From Oscillospiraceae bacterium (GTDB lineage: Bacteria > Bacillota > Clostridia > Oscillospirales > Acutalibacteraceae), in contig SVPR01000004.1 of assembly GCA_015065785.1 (NCBI GenBank), positions 1 to 64,000 on the forward strand: DNA of 64,000 nucleotides, given 5' to 3'. The notes beneath the pieces were generated by a model, which saw only the letters and a program-made list of their open reading frames with translations, searched no databases and was not told the DNA's origin. The position numbers were made by a program, and so were the translations under genes. Every line of letters starts with the position of its first letter. Positions within the stretch are counted from its first letter, which is position 1. Of this stretch, positions 31,334 to 40,850 are shown piece by piece.

Positions 31334-32745
31334 CTTTAGCAGAAGTTTTCAAAACGAATTGTCGGGCAACAGCCTCACTTTGCAAAGAAAAACCGGGTCT
31401 TGCTTTTTCTGATTTAACATCGGGGCTTGGTGGCAAAAACAAAAACGGAATAATCGCCCGATTTTCATTTGATGAATTTTTTATTGATTTATATTTTATT
31501 GAAAACGGACCATTAGCCTACGCACCAAACACAATCTGGCTCAGCGTAGGCTTTGAGTCCTGTTCTTTTTTACCATTTTCAATTTATGACATTTTAGCCT
31601 TTTCAGAGCCTGAAAATTTCAAGTGCTACACTTACCCCTACCTTTACACTCAGGATGTTATGATTCAGAGCTTTGGCGAAATAAATGATTTATTTAAAGC
31701 ATTCATTCCGCTTATGCACGATATTTCAGGGAACGGTGTAAAAAAGAATAAGCTAATAGCAGGTCAGAAAGAAGCAATCAATAAGTTTGTCGGCGACGAC
31801 ATTTTTCAGAAAGAAATAGAAATGCTTGACGCAAGTGTAAAAATAAGAGAAATGCTCATAAGAAATTATGTTGAGGGTGTAATAAGTCACTCTGTTTTAG
31901 GTGGTGTTTCTGATTTTTACAGCGGAAACAAGGAAAGAGCAATTAAAAAGCTTACTAATGCAAAGCATAAAACTGTTTATGAAGAAAATCTTTTAAACGC
32001 TCTTTCAAGTGGCAGATTAGACGATTTTGACCCGTCACCTTTCAGAGATGCAAATTATAAAAATTACACCTCAATAGCTAAAAAGCGTACATATTCTTTA
32101 GGTGCAGGCGGTGTTTTAAAATTCTTATTACCCGTTGTAATAGCAACACCTGTTTTCACACTGATTTTAATTTTTATTTACTTATTTTTATGTGCAATAA
32201 TGTTCAGAGACGCTTCTTTTTATATGAATTGCGACCTGTTTTCTGTCATAGCATTATTTTCTTCCGGATTTTTAATTGCAAATTTATTATCTTTCCATTT
32301 TTCACACAGAATTATAAATTTTTTCAAACGAAAGAAAAGCAAAAAACACGAGGTTATTGAAGTAAAAAGGCAATCTAAAATCTTAAAATTCTTTTCTATA
32401 TTTACAGAAACCGTTGTAATAGTTTTACTTTTCTCAGCGGTTAATAATTCAATTGCTTTCTATGAAAACAAGGTTACTTTCCCACAGGAAACAACAATCA
32501 GTTTAAGGCAAAGCTCCATAAAATATGAATATTTAGAAGCAGTTTATAAAGTAAAAGGCTTTTATTTCAACAATAAATTCATTGAAAGTGAGCATTATTT
32601 AATCGTTGCTAAGAACGGCACAAAAATTGACACAGTCTACTCACTTAACAGCGATATTAAAGCTTTTGAAAAAGAGGTTTTGCCAACTCTTTTAGAAAAT
32701 GGTTGTGAATACAAAGAAATTAAAAGTGAAGAAGAGATAAAATGA
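31330..32745 (+). CDS. Hypothetical membrane protein (471 aa), no recognised domain
   Basis: ATGA overlap with upstream stop and downstream start; C-terminal-half TM segments. Confidence 0.7.
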   Translation: MTLAEVFKTNCRATASLCKEKPGLAFSDLTSGLGGKNKNGIIARFSFDEFFIDLYFIENGPLAYAPNTIWLSVGFESCSFLPFSIYDILAFSEPENFKCYTYPYLYTQDVMIQSFGEINDLFKAFIPLMHDISGNGVKKNKLIAGQKEAINKFVGDDIFQKEIEMLDASVKIREMLIRNYVEGVISHSVLGGVSDFYSGNKERAIKKLTNAKHKTVYEENLLNALSSGRLDDFDPSPFRDANYKNYTSIAKKRTYSLGAGGVLKFLLPVVIATPVFTLILIFIYLFLCAIMFRDASFYMNCDLFSVIALFSSGFLIANLLSFHFSHRIINFFKRKKSKKHEVIEVKRQSKILKFFSIFTETVVIVLLFSAVNNSIAFYENKVTFPQETTISLRQSSIKYEYLEAVYKVKGFYFNNKFIESEHYLIVAKNGTKIDTVYSLNSDIKAFEKEVLPTLLENGCEYKEIKSEEEIK

Positions 32746-33812
32746 ACAACATTGAGTTTTTCAAAAATGCAGGCTACGGAATGATGATGCATTTTGGTCT
32801 TTATTCCATTTTAGGTGGCGAATATAAGGGCAAATTTGGTGATAATTACGCAGAATGGATTGGCTCACATTTTGCTATTCCAATTAAAGAATATGAACAG
32901 CTTGCAAATATATTTAACCCGATTTATTTTAATGCCGATGAAATAATCAAGCTCGCTAAAGACTGCGGAATGAAATATTTTGTTGTCACAACAAAGCACC
33001 ACGACGGCTTTGCACTTTTTCATTCAAAGGCAGATAAATACAATGTAGTTGACGCTACACCTTATAAAAGAGATATTATAGAAGACCTTGCGAATGCTTG
33101 TAGCAGGCATAATATAAAATTAGGCTTTTATTATTCACAAGACCTTGACTGGCACGAAAAGCACGGCGGTGGGTATCTTTCAAATCATTTAGGCTGTTCC
33201 GGTGTAAGTTGGGATAACAGCTGGGATTTCCCGAATGCAGACGAAAAGAATTTTGACATTTGCTTCGAGAATAAAATATTGCCTCAGATTAAAGAAATAA
33301 TGACAAACTATGGCGATATTTTCACAGCGTGGTTTGATGTGCCTATGACATTAACAGAAAAGCAAAGCAAAATTATTTATGACACAGTTAAAGAACTGCA
33401 ACCTGATTGCCTTATAAACTCAAGACTCGGCAACGGACTTTATGACTATGTTTCTTTAGGTGATAACGAAATTCCTGAAACAAAGGAAGAATGGGAAAAG
33501 CTTTTTCAGGTTGATGAAAAAACAATAAACTACCAGAGCATTGACGGCTTTAAGCCGAGTAAACACGGGCTTTATGAATCTGCTTGTACTCTCAACAATT
33601 CGTGGGGATTTTCTTACCGTGACCATAACTGGATTTCACCCGAAAAATTAGCCCGAAACAGAAAACACCTTAATTCACTCGGTATAAACTACCTTGTAAA
33701 TGTAGGCCCCGACCATTTAGGAAGAATCCCTGGTCCGTCGGTCGAAATTTTGCAGGAAGCTGCAAAATTATATATAAATCCTAATGTTGTTATAACAGAA
33801 AGAAGGAACTAA
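32742..33812 (+). CDS. Alpha-L-fucosidase (GH29)
   Basis: GYGMMMHFGLYSILGG; YFVVTTKHHDGFALFHS; ITAWFDVP-like motif; GINYLVNVGPDHLGRIP. Confidence 0.88.
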   Translation: MNNIEFFKNAGYGMMMHFGLYSILGGEYKGKFGDNYAEWIGSHFAIPIKEYEQLANIFNPIYFNADEIIKLAKDCGMKYFVVTTKHHDGFALFHSKADKYNVVDATPYKRDIIEDLANACSRHNIKLGFYYSQDLDWHEKHGGGYLSNHLGCSGVSWDNSWDFPNADEKNFDICFENKILPQIKEIMTNYGDIFTAWFDVPMTLTEKQSKIIYDTVKELQPDCLINSRLGNGLYDYVSLGDNEIPETKEEWEKLFQVDEKTINYQSIDGFKPSKHGLYESACTLNNSWGFSYRDHNWISPEKLARNRKHLNSLGINYLVNVGPDHLGRIPGPSVEILQEAAKLYINPNVVITERRN

Positions 33813-33813
33813 A

Positions 33814-36800
33814 GTGCTACAGCTTAAAAACATTGTAAAAATTTATGAAATGGGCGACGCTACACAGACTGCCCTGCAGGATGTAAGTGTTAATTTCCGT
33901 GACAACGAGTTTGTTTCAATACTCGGTCAGAGTGGCTCAGGTAAAACAACGCTTTTAAACATTATTGGTGGACTTGACCGCTACACAAGTGGTGACCTTA
34001 TTATTAACGGTGTCTCCACAAAAGACTACACCGATGCTAACTGGGATACATACAGAAACCACTCAATCGGTTTCATTTTTCAGAGCTATAATCTTATTCC
34101 GCACCAGACAGTACTTTCTAATGTAGAAATGGCTTTGACTCTTTCAGGTGTTTCTAAAAAAGAACGCAGAGAAAGAGCTGTTGCAGTTTTAGAAAAGGTT
34201 GGACTTTCTGACCATATAAATAAAAAGCCTAACCAGATGTCAGGCGGTCAGATGCAGAGGGTTGCTATTGCAAGAGCACTCATCAATAATCCTGATATTC
34301 TTTTAGCCGACGAGCCAACAGGTGCTCTTGACAGCGAAACAAGTATTCAGATAATGGATTTACTCAAAGAGATTGCCAAGGATAAGCTTGTTATTATGGT
34401 TACTCACAACCCTGAGCTTGCCGAAAAATATTCAACAAGAGTAGTGAATTTGTTAGACGGTAAAATCATCAGCGATACTGACCCTTACAATGATTGCGAT
34501 GAGCCAAGGCTTGAAGAAGAAACCAACAAGGTTTCAATGTCCTTCTTAACCGCACTTTCTTTAAGCTTTAACAACCTCAAAACTAAAAAAGCCCGTACCA
34601 TTTTAACTGCATTTGCAGGTTCTATCGGTATTATAGGCATAGCACTCATTCTCTCACTTTCACAGGGAATGAGCAGCTACATTGACGATGTTCAGAAGAA
34701 AACAATGGAATCGTACCCAATTACTATAAGCTCCACTGCTTTTGATGCTCTTGATGCTTTCAGCTTCGATGAAGACGAAGAAAAAAGAGAGCAAGAGCAT
34801 AAAAATAAAAAAGAAAAAAATAAAAACAGAAACGCTGTTTTTGCTGATTACGGCTCAATTGAAGCTAAAGATATGATGGCTTCAACAATTAAAACAAATA
34901 ACCTGACAGAATTCAAAAAATATCTCGATGACCCCAGCAGTCCGATTCAGCAATATATCGGTGAGAATGGTGTTGTTTATACTTACGACATTAAATTCTC
35001 CGCTTACTCATATAATGCTGACAAAAAATTCATTGATTCTGACAGTGAAGCAGACGAAGATAACGGCGGTGGATTTTTCTCAGGCTTTTCAGCATTTTTC
35101 GGTGGCGACTCTGAAAGCACTGCAGGTAATTTTTCAGAAATGCTAAAGGGTACTGACGGTGAAATAATCAGTAGCATTGTAACAGATAACTACGACTTGA
35201 TTTATGGCTCCTGGCCTAAAAAGTATAATGAAGTGCTTTTAGTTATCAACAGACAAAACACCATTCCTGCAGAGGAATTATATCAATTAGGTTTAATCAC
35301 CAAAAAGCAATATGACGACGCAGTAGAAAAAATTGAAAACGGCAAAGAGGCTGACAACATAATTATAAATTATGATGAAATTGCTGCTCACACCTTTTAT
35401 TTAGTTCCTGCGTGTGATATGTACCTAAAAAATGAAAACGGCACATTCACAAAAATAGATGATTATGAAAAATATGAAAAAGAATTAACAGAAAATAAAA
35501 CAAAGCTTAAAATTGTGGGAATTATCCGCCCTGCTGAAGAAGCAGAAAACAGAACTATTTCTACACCTATTGCTTACACTCATTTGCTTACAGATTATAT
35601 CATTGAGCATACTGAAAAAAGCGAAATTGTAAAAGCACAGAAAAAATCTCCTGATGTTAATATTTTAAGCGGTACTAAATTTGACGCTTCTTCTGATGAA
35701 GAAAAAATTGATGAAGCAAAAAACTACATAAAATCACTTGACGAATCAGGCAAGGCAAATTTATACAGAATGATGCTCTTCTCAGGTAATTCTGAAAACG
35801 ATAACAATTCTTCTTCATTCTCTATGCCAAATTTACCATCATTCCCTGATTTACCTAATGGAACAATGCCGAATTCATCAGCACCTACAACTAAGCCAAA
35901 CGGGGCTGGCAATGTAAAGCCGAGTGTACCCGGTTTACCAAGTGTACCAACTACAAATACACCGGCTATTCCAACAACAAACGCACCAAGTGTGCCATCA
36001 ACAGATGTAACAGAGGCACCATCCACTACTGCTCCGTCAGGCAGTGATGAGGCTACCACTGAACCTACTACAAGCGTTCCTACAACAACTCCTGAGCAAG
36101 GAGTTATTGCAGAGCAACAAGGTGTTATTGCAGGTCAGCAGGGTGTTATTGCAGGCCAGCAGGAAGCTTTAAGCCAGGCACACGCTACAATTGATTTGCA
36201 ACAAGATATGCTTTCACAAGCTCAATCTGCAATTGGTCAGCAACAAAATGCTCTTGGTCAGGCACAGCAAGTAATTGCAGGTCAGCAAAGTGCTTTAATT
36301 CAATCGCAAGCTCAGTTGCAGATGATGGCAGGCGTTATGAAGCAAATTCAATACGCTATGAACGAAATGTCGTCTATGACAGAAGAGTCTAAATTAGCTG
36401 AAAAAATGGATGAATGGGTTGACAGTGAGCCGGACGAAGAAATGCTTCTTACAATTTATGACCAATATATTGGCGAAGCAACTTATGATGATAATATGTC
36501 TGAATTTGGTTTAGTAAGCTATGATTCTCCTGCTTCAATCAGCATTTACACTGACAGCTACGAAGACAAGGACCTTGTTTCTGCTTGTATTGTTGATTAT
36601 AACAGTAAAAAAGGTGAAGAAGAGCAAATTGTTTACACCGATTACATTGCACTTTTAACCTCTTCACTCACTACAATTATCAATGGTATTTCTTATGTGC
36701 TTATTGCATTTGTTGCTATTTCTCTTATTGTTTCTTGCATTATGATTGGAATTATTACTCACATTTCAGTTATGGAAAGAACTAAAGAAATAGGTATTCT

Positions 36801-37092
36801 TCGTGCATTAGGTGCTTCAAAAGGCAATATTTCACAAGTGTTTAACGCAGAAACATTTATTATTGGTTGTTGTTCGGGACTTTTAGGCGTTATAATTTCA
36901 TTCCTCGCCCTCTTCCCGATTAACGCAATAATAGAAAGGGTTACCGAAATCGAAAATCTTAACGCACAATTACCAATTCTCGCTGCAATAATTCTTATTG
37001 GAATAAGCGTTTTAATCACAATTTTAGGTGGATTGATTCCATCACGCAAGGCAGCAAAAAAAGACCCTGTTGTAGCGTTGAGGACAGAGTAA
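33814..37092 (+). CDS. MacB-like fused ABC ATPase/FtsX-type permease with very large extracellular insert (GTG start)
   Basis: GQSGSGKTTLLNIIGGLDRYTSG; MSGGQMQRVAIARAL; C-terminal FtsX domain GILRALGASKGNISQVF; P/T-rich and Q-rich stalk. Confidence 0.9.
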   Translation: MLQLKNIVKIYEMGDATQTALQDVSVNFRDNEFVSILGQSGSGKTTLLNIIGGLDRYTSGDLIINGVSTKDYTDANWDTYRNHSIGFIFQSYNLIPHQTVLSNVEMALTLSGVSKKERRERAVAVLEKVGLSDHINKKPNQMSGGQMQRVAIARALINNPDILLADEPTGALDSETSIQIMDLLKEIAKDKLVIMVTHNPELAEKYSTRVVNLLDGKIISDTDPYNDCDEPRLEEETNKVSMSFLTALSLSFNNLKTKKARTILTAFAGSIGIIGIALILSLSQGMSSYIDDVQKKTMESYPITISSTAFDALDAFSFDEDEEKREQEHKNKKEKNKNRNAVFADYGSIEAKDMMASTIKTNNLTEFKKYLDDPSSPIQQYIGENGVVYTYDIKFSAYSYNADKKFIDSDSEADEDNGGGFFSGFSAFFGGDSESTAGNFSEMLKGTDGEIISSIVTDNYDLIYGSWPKKYNEVLLVINRQNTIPAEELYQLGLITKKQYDDAVEKIENGKEADNIIINYDEIAAHTFYLVPACDMYLKNENGTFTKIDDYEKYEKELTENKTKLKIVGIIRPAEEAENRTISTPIAYTHLLTDYIIEHTEKSEIVKAQKKSPDVNILSGTKFDASSDEEKIDEAKNYIKSLDESGKANLYRMMLFSGNSENDNNSSSFSMPNLPSFPDLPNGTMPNSSAPTTKPNGAGNVKPSVPGLPSVPTTNTPAIPTTNAPSVPSTDVTEAPSTTAPSGSDEATTEPTTSVPTTTPEQGVIAEQQGVIAGQQGVIAGQQEALSQAHATIDLQQDMLSQAQSAIGQQQNALGQAQQVIAGQQSALIQSQAQLQMMAGVMKQIQYAMNEMSSMTEESKLAEKMDEWVDSEPDEEMLLTIYDQYIGEATYDDNMSEFGLVSYDSPASISIYTDSYEDKDLVSACIVDYNSKKGEEEQIVYTDYIALLTSSLTTIINGISYVLIAFVAISLIVSCIMIGIITHISVMERTKEIGILRALGASKGNISQVFNAETFIIGCCSGLLGVIISFLALFPINAIIERVTEIENLNAQLPILAAIILIGISVLITILGGLIPSRKAAKKDPVVALRTE
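36100..36162 (+). repeat. Three 21-bp in-frame tandem repeats encoding GVIAxQQ
   Basis: GGAGTTATTGCAGAGCAACAA|GGTGTTATTGCAGGTCAGCAG|GGTGTTATTGCAGGCCAGCAG. Confidence 0.9.
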
Positions 37093-37095
37093 GCA

Positions 37096-37125
37096 AAAAC
37101 CAGCCACAAAAATGTGGCTGGTTTT
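37096..37125. terminator. Bidirectional terminator
   Basis: AAAACCAGCCACA-aaaa-TGTGGCTGGTTTT. Confidence 0.85.
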
Positions 37126-37366
37126 AATATTTGTAACTTTTAAAGCCCTCTTTCCAAAAAGTCTTATTAAGAAATTTAGGGGGCTTAAATCTTACAATTT
37201 TCAAAACATAAAATTTATCTGGTCTTAAGGAAAAGCCTTGTTTTGTTTTTAAATCTTTTATTGCCTCTTCAGCTTTTTCATAACTTTCATATATCCCGAT
37301 ATTAAAACAATGGAAATGCTCTTTTTGTTTCGTTATGAAAAAATGTATTACTTTATAGTAAATCAT
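37124..37366 (-). CDS. Small hypothetical protein (80 aa)
   Basis: ORF ending at a terminator; start overlaps the stop of an upstream micro-ORF (AAATGATT). Confidence 0.55.
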   Translation of the reverse strand: MIYYKVIHFFITKQKEHFHCFNIGIYESYEKAEEAIKDLKTKQGFSLRPDKFYVLKIVRFKPPKFLNKTFWKEGFKSYKY

Positions 37367-37630
37367 TTATTTAAACTCCTTTTATACTCTTTCAGTATTT
37401 CTTCTATATCTTCATCATTTACTAAATAATTATATTTTTAATCCATAAATGAACATCTTTCATAGAGAACTCATCCCCTTTTGTTTTTCACAATAATTAA
37501 TCGCTCCCGATATAAATCATATTAACACAAACTATTATATTTTACAATAATAAGCAAAACACTCTTCCGCTTTTCGTTTTATTGTGATATAATTAAGTTT
37601 ATATTACATAAATTGTATAAGGAGGCTCTT

Positions 37631-38947
37631 ATGCCAAATTTCATCTCACAAATGATTGCAAAGATTATTTCTTCTGGGATAAGCTTTATCTATTTATTCA
37701 CAGGATTAAAAAGTGGTCTTAAAGGTAAAGAAATTCACACACCTGAAGATTTCAAGCCAATTCTTCGTTTTATTGCTTGCTCAGATGTTCATTTAGACGG
37801 TGACGAATCACAAGAAAATGCAGTAAGACTCAAAAATTTAATTGAGGATATGAACAAGTACTCTGAAAGTCAGAGCTACAAAAACCTTGACGCATTAATG
37901 GTAGTTGGCGACTTTGCAGGTGGCGGTGCCGAAGAAGAATACGCTATGTTCAATAAAATAGTTAATTCTGTTTTAAAAGACGAAACACAGTTACTCACTG
38001 TTTTAGGCAACCACGAATTTATAAATTACCGTGATGTTGACGCAAGTGTAGGCTATGATGTTTACAAAAAAATGATAAATGAAAATGTTGACACAGATAT
38101 TGTTATAAACGGTTATCACTTTATTGGTATTTCTTATGATGATAACGGCAAAACCTTTAAGGGTAAAACAGCGTGGCTCAGAGAAAAACTTGAAAATGCA
38201 ACTAAGGAAGACCCAAATAAGCCTGTTTTCGTTTATCAGCATCCACACCCTACTCTCACAGTTTACGGCAGTATCAGCTGGAGCGACTCAGATATCAAAA
38301 AGGTTTTGAGTAACTTCCCTCAGGTTATTGACTTTTCAGGGCACTCACACTACTCACCGAGTGACCCACGAAGCGTGTGGCAGGGTGAATTCACTGCAAT
38401 CGGTTGTGGTTCTTTAGGTGCACTTATGGGCAATTTAAACTACATAGAGGGTGACCATGATGCCCCCGGAAAATCTGCTGCTGCGTGGATTGTTGAAGCA
38501 GATAAAGACGGCAATATAAGTCTCAGACTTTATGATGTTGAAAACAGAATATTCTTTGAGAATATAGATTATTATTTTACAGATTTAAGCGACTCTTCAA
38601 AAAGAGCTTACACCTGGCATAAACAAAAATCACTTGATACTAAACCACAATTCCCAGAAAATGCAAGTGTTAAAAATACTGTAAACGAAAACAAAGAAAC
38701 TATAATTTCTTTCCCGGAAGCAAAGGGCTATTATAAAGCAGAAAACTACAAAATTACAGTAAAAGACAGTAATAATAAAAAGGTGTTTGAAAAAACTGTT
38801 ATTTCTGAATATGTAAGAGCAACCAATGATGATGTAACAGTAAACCTTGGTAAACTTGAAAAAGGCGACTACACAGTAAATATTACAGCTTATAGCCCAT
38901 ACACCCAAAAAGGCGGAACAATAAAAAATACAATAACTGTAAAATAA
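37631..38947 (+). CDS. Metallophosphoesterase with C-terminal Ig/Fn-like region
   Basis: ACSDVHLDGDE; VVGDFAGGG; LGNHEF; YQHPHPT; FSGHSHYS; AAGGAGG RBS before ATG at 37631. Confidence 0.85.
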   Translation: MPNFISQMIAKIISSGISFIYLFTGLKSGLKGKEIHTPEDFKPILRFIACSDVHLDGDESQENAVRLKNLIEDMNKYSESQSYKNLDALMVVGDFAGGGAEEEYAMFNKIVNSVLKDETQLLTVLGNHEFINYRDVDASVGYDVYKKMINENVDTDIVINGYHFIGISYDDNGKTFKGKTAWLREKLENATKEDPNKPVFVYQHPHPTLTVYGSISWSDSDIKKVLSNFPQVIDFSGHSHYSPSDPRSVWQGEFTAIGCGSLGALMGNLNYIEGDHDAPGKSAAAWIVEADKDGNISLRLYDVENRIFFENIDYYFTDLSDSSKRAYTWHKQKSLDTKPQFPENASVKNTVNENKETIISFPEAKGYYKAENYKITVKDSNNKKVFEKTVISEYVRATNDDVTVNLGKLEKGDYTVNITAYSPYTQKGGTIKNTITVK

Positions 38948-38952
38948 AAAAG

Positions 38953-38979
38953 ACTTCGGACAAATTACTTGTCCGAAGT
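38953..38979 (+). terminator. Terminator after metallophosphoesterase gene
   Basis: ACTTCGGACAA-attac-TTGTCCGAAGT then T-run. Confidence 0.85.
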
Positions 38980-39078
38980 TTTTATTTTTAGGATTAAATT
39001 TGTTTTAGCAAATTATTCACAGTTGGTCAATAGAATTTAAAAATTTATTTTTCAGTAAATATTGAGTTCCTGAATTTT

Positions 39079-39510
39079 CTATCCAATCAAATCTTTCCTG
39101 TTTTCCTTTATCCACTCAAGCATTGTTTTTGCTCTGCTTTCGAGATTTGGTAAATTATCAAAATCAAAATATTGGAGTTTGAGACTTTCGCCATCTGTAA
39201 TTTTTAATTCGCCACTAACATTTTCAGCAAGGTATAAAGAAACCACTGAATATAACATATCACCATTTGGGTAAACAAAATAAAAATCTTTTCCTGACAA
39301 CACAGTAACAAGTGTCATTTTTTCAGCATTAAGTCCAGTTTCTTCTAAACATTCCCCAAGCTCTAACCCACCACCGGGGATACCCCAAGTTTCTGTATCA
39401 GAACGGAGATTCAAAAGAATTTTACCATCTTTAATTACAAGAACAGTAGCACCAGCAGAAAGCAGCGGTCTGTGTCCTACAATTTTACGAAGCTCACTTA
39501 AATAACTCAT
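39079..39510 (-). CDS. NUDIX-family protein with in-frame deletion in the Nudix box (probably catalytically impaired)
   Basis: GIPGGGLELGECLEETGL lacks the x7-R-E segment of GX5EX7REUXEEXGU; otherwise similar to the 39854..40312 paralogue. Confidence 0.8.
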   Translation of the reverse strand: MSYLSELRKIVGHRPLLSAGATVLVIKDGKILLNLRSDTETWGIPGGGLELGECLEETGLNAEKMTLVTVLSGKDFYFVYPNGDMLYSVVSLYLAENVSGELKITDGESLKLQYFDFDNLPNLESRAKTMLEWIKENRKDLIG

Positions 39511-39522
39511 AGTTTTTCTCCT

Positions 39523-39852
39523 TTAATTTTCACATACAATTTCCGTTTTAAAATATTTCTCTTGAAATTCTACTTGTTTCATTATTTCTTCTTTTGTAAA
39601 TGTCATATTTTCGGGAGCGACAACCCATTTTTCTTCAACATCATCAAGTCTTTTAATTATAGCAATTATTACCCCTGTAAATTCGCTAACAGGTTCATCA
39701 ACTCCGAGAATATATGCATCTTGTTCTTCACCATCAGGCGCAATAATACCCTCAATATAACCATAGTTCACAGAATAAAATATATCTTTATGTTTTGGGT
39801 GATAAGTTCCTAAAGGTCTATCAATAATAACTCTGACTTTCTTACCTATCAT
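39523..39852 (-). CDS. Inorganic pyrophosphatase-like protein
   Basis: MIGKKVRVIIDRPLGTYHP...YSVNYGYIEG...DGEEQDAYILG; RBS AGGAAAT before ATG at 39852. Confidence 0.75.
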   Translation of the reverse strand: MIGKKVRVIIDRPLGTYHPKHKDIFYSVNYGYIEGIIAPDGEEQDAYILGVDEPVSEFTGVIIAIIKRLDDVEEKWVVAPENMTFTKEEIMKQVEFQEKYFKTEIVCEN

Positions 39853-39853
39853 T

Positions 39854-40312
39854 TTAATTTCCTGCCTTTTTTGAAATATATTTTTCAAGTGCTGGTAAAT
39901 TAGGTTTGAAAATATTATCAGGTAAATCAGAAATATGAAAAAATTTAAGTTTTTCTACTTCTCCTTTCTGACAAAGCAAATCCCCATGATGTTTTTGGCA
40001 AACATAAACAATATCAATATTAGATACTTCATCGCCATTAGGATAAGTATTATGCATATGTTTTCCTGAAAATACACCTAACAGAATCAAATCTTCAGCT
40101 ATTAAACCTGTTTCTTCATAAAGTTCTCTCTTTGCTGCATCTTCAACATTTTCATCCAAGTCTACTGAACCACCAGCATACCCCCAGGTATTATTATCAC
40201 TTCGTAATTGCAACAAAATGCGATTATTTTCATCGACGACAATAACACTGGCGCCTACCTGCAATAATGGTCTGTGTCCTACAATTTTTCTTAAATCCAT
40301 TATGTAACTCAT
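39854..40312 (-). CDS. NUDIX hydrolase, intact Nudix box
   Basis: GGSVDLDENVEDAAKRELYEETGL. Confidence 0.92.
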   Translation of the reverse strand: MSYIMDLRKIVGHRPLLQVGASVIVVDENNRILLQLRSDNNTWGYAGGSVDLDENVEDAAKRELYEETGLIAEDLILLGVFSGKHMHNTYPNGDEVSNIDIVYVCQKHHGDLLCQKGEVEKLKFFHISDLPDNIFKPNLPALEKYISKKAGN

Positions 40313-40326
40313 TTTTTACCTCACAA

Positions 40327-40839
40327 TCATTTTATCGGAATCGATATAATATATTTTTCATCTTTAAAATTACCAATTATTCTTCCGCCGTTTTTTATCA
40401 TTATTTTTATAGTAACTTCGTTTGTTTTCAAAGGAAACAATTTGATTTCGTTATATCCGTGTTCTTTACATTTTTTCAACAATTCTTTAAATAAAATATC
40501 GCCATAACCTTTACCACGATATTCTTTTGAAATTCCATATCCAAAGTTTCCAGCACCAACGACAGTTTCTAAATATTCAGATGATGAATGTCTTATTCTT
40601 CCATATCCTACAGGGATATCATTTATGTATAAGATGTATGTGGTATAAGGTATCCAACCATCAGGCAAGTTTATACCTTTTGAATGATTATCTACTTCTT
40701 GTAACCATTTTTTATATTCATTATAGGTTAAGTTATATGCAGGATTGGTAAATCCATTTTCTATATCAAGAATACCTTGAAACATAACATATTCTTGTTC
40801 CGTCATATTAACGCTCAATTGTTTCAATTCTACTTTCAT
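40327..40839 (-). CDS. GNAT family N-acetyltransferase
   Basis: GNFGYGISKEYRGKGYGDILFKELLKKCKEHG acetyl-CoA-binding motif; AAAGG RBS before ATG at 40839. Confidence 0.88.
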   Translation of the reverse strand: MKVELKQLSVNMTEQEYVMFQGILDIENGFTNPAYNLTYNEYKKWLQEVDNHSKGINLPDGWIPYTTYILYINDIPVGYGRIRHSSSEYLETVVGAGNFGYGISKEYRGKGYGDILFKELLKKCKEHGYNEIKLFPLKTNEVTIKIMIKNGGRIIGNFKDEKYIISIPIK

Positions 40840-40850
40840 TATCGTACCTT

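Noticed and set aside
31330-33812. Defence-system candidate because of the orphan membrane protein
   Set aside because: Tight coupling with glycoside hydrolase genes supports a metabolic role; no nuclease, NTPase or other defence domain seen.
35724-36059. 111-aa antisense ORF
   Set aside because: Mirror of the P/T-rich linker of the MacB-like gene; composition artefact.
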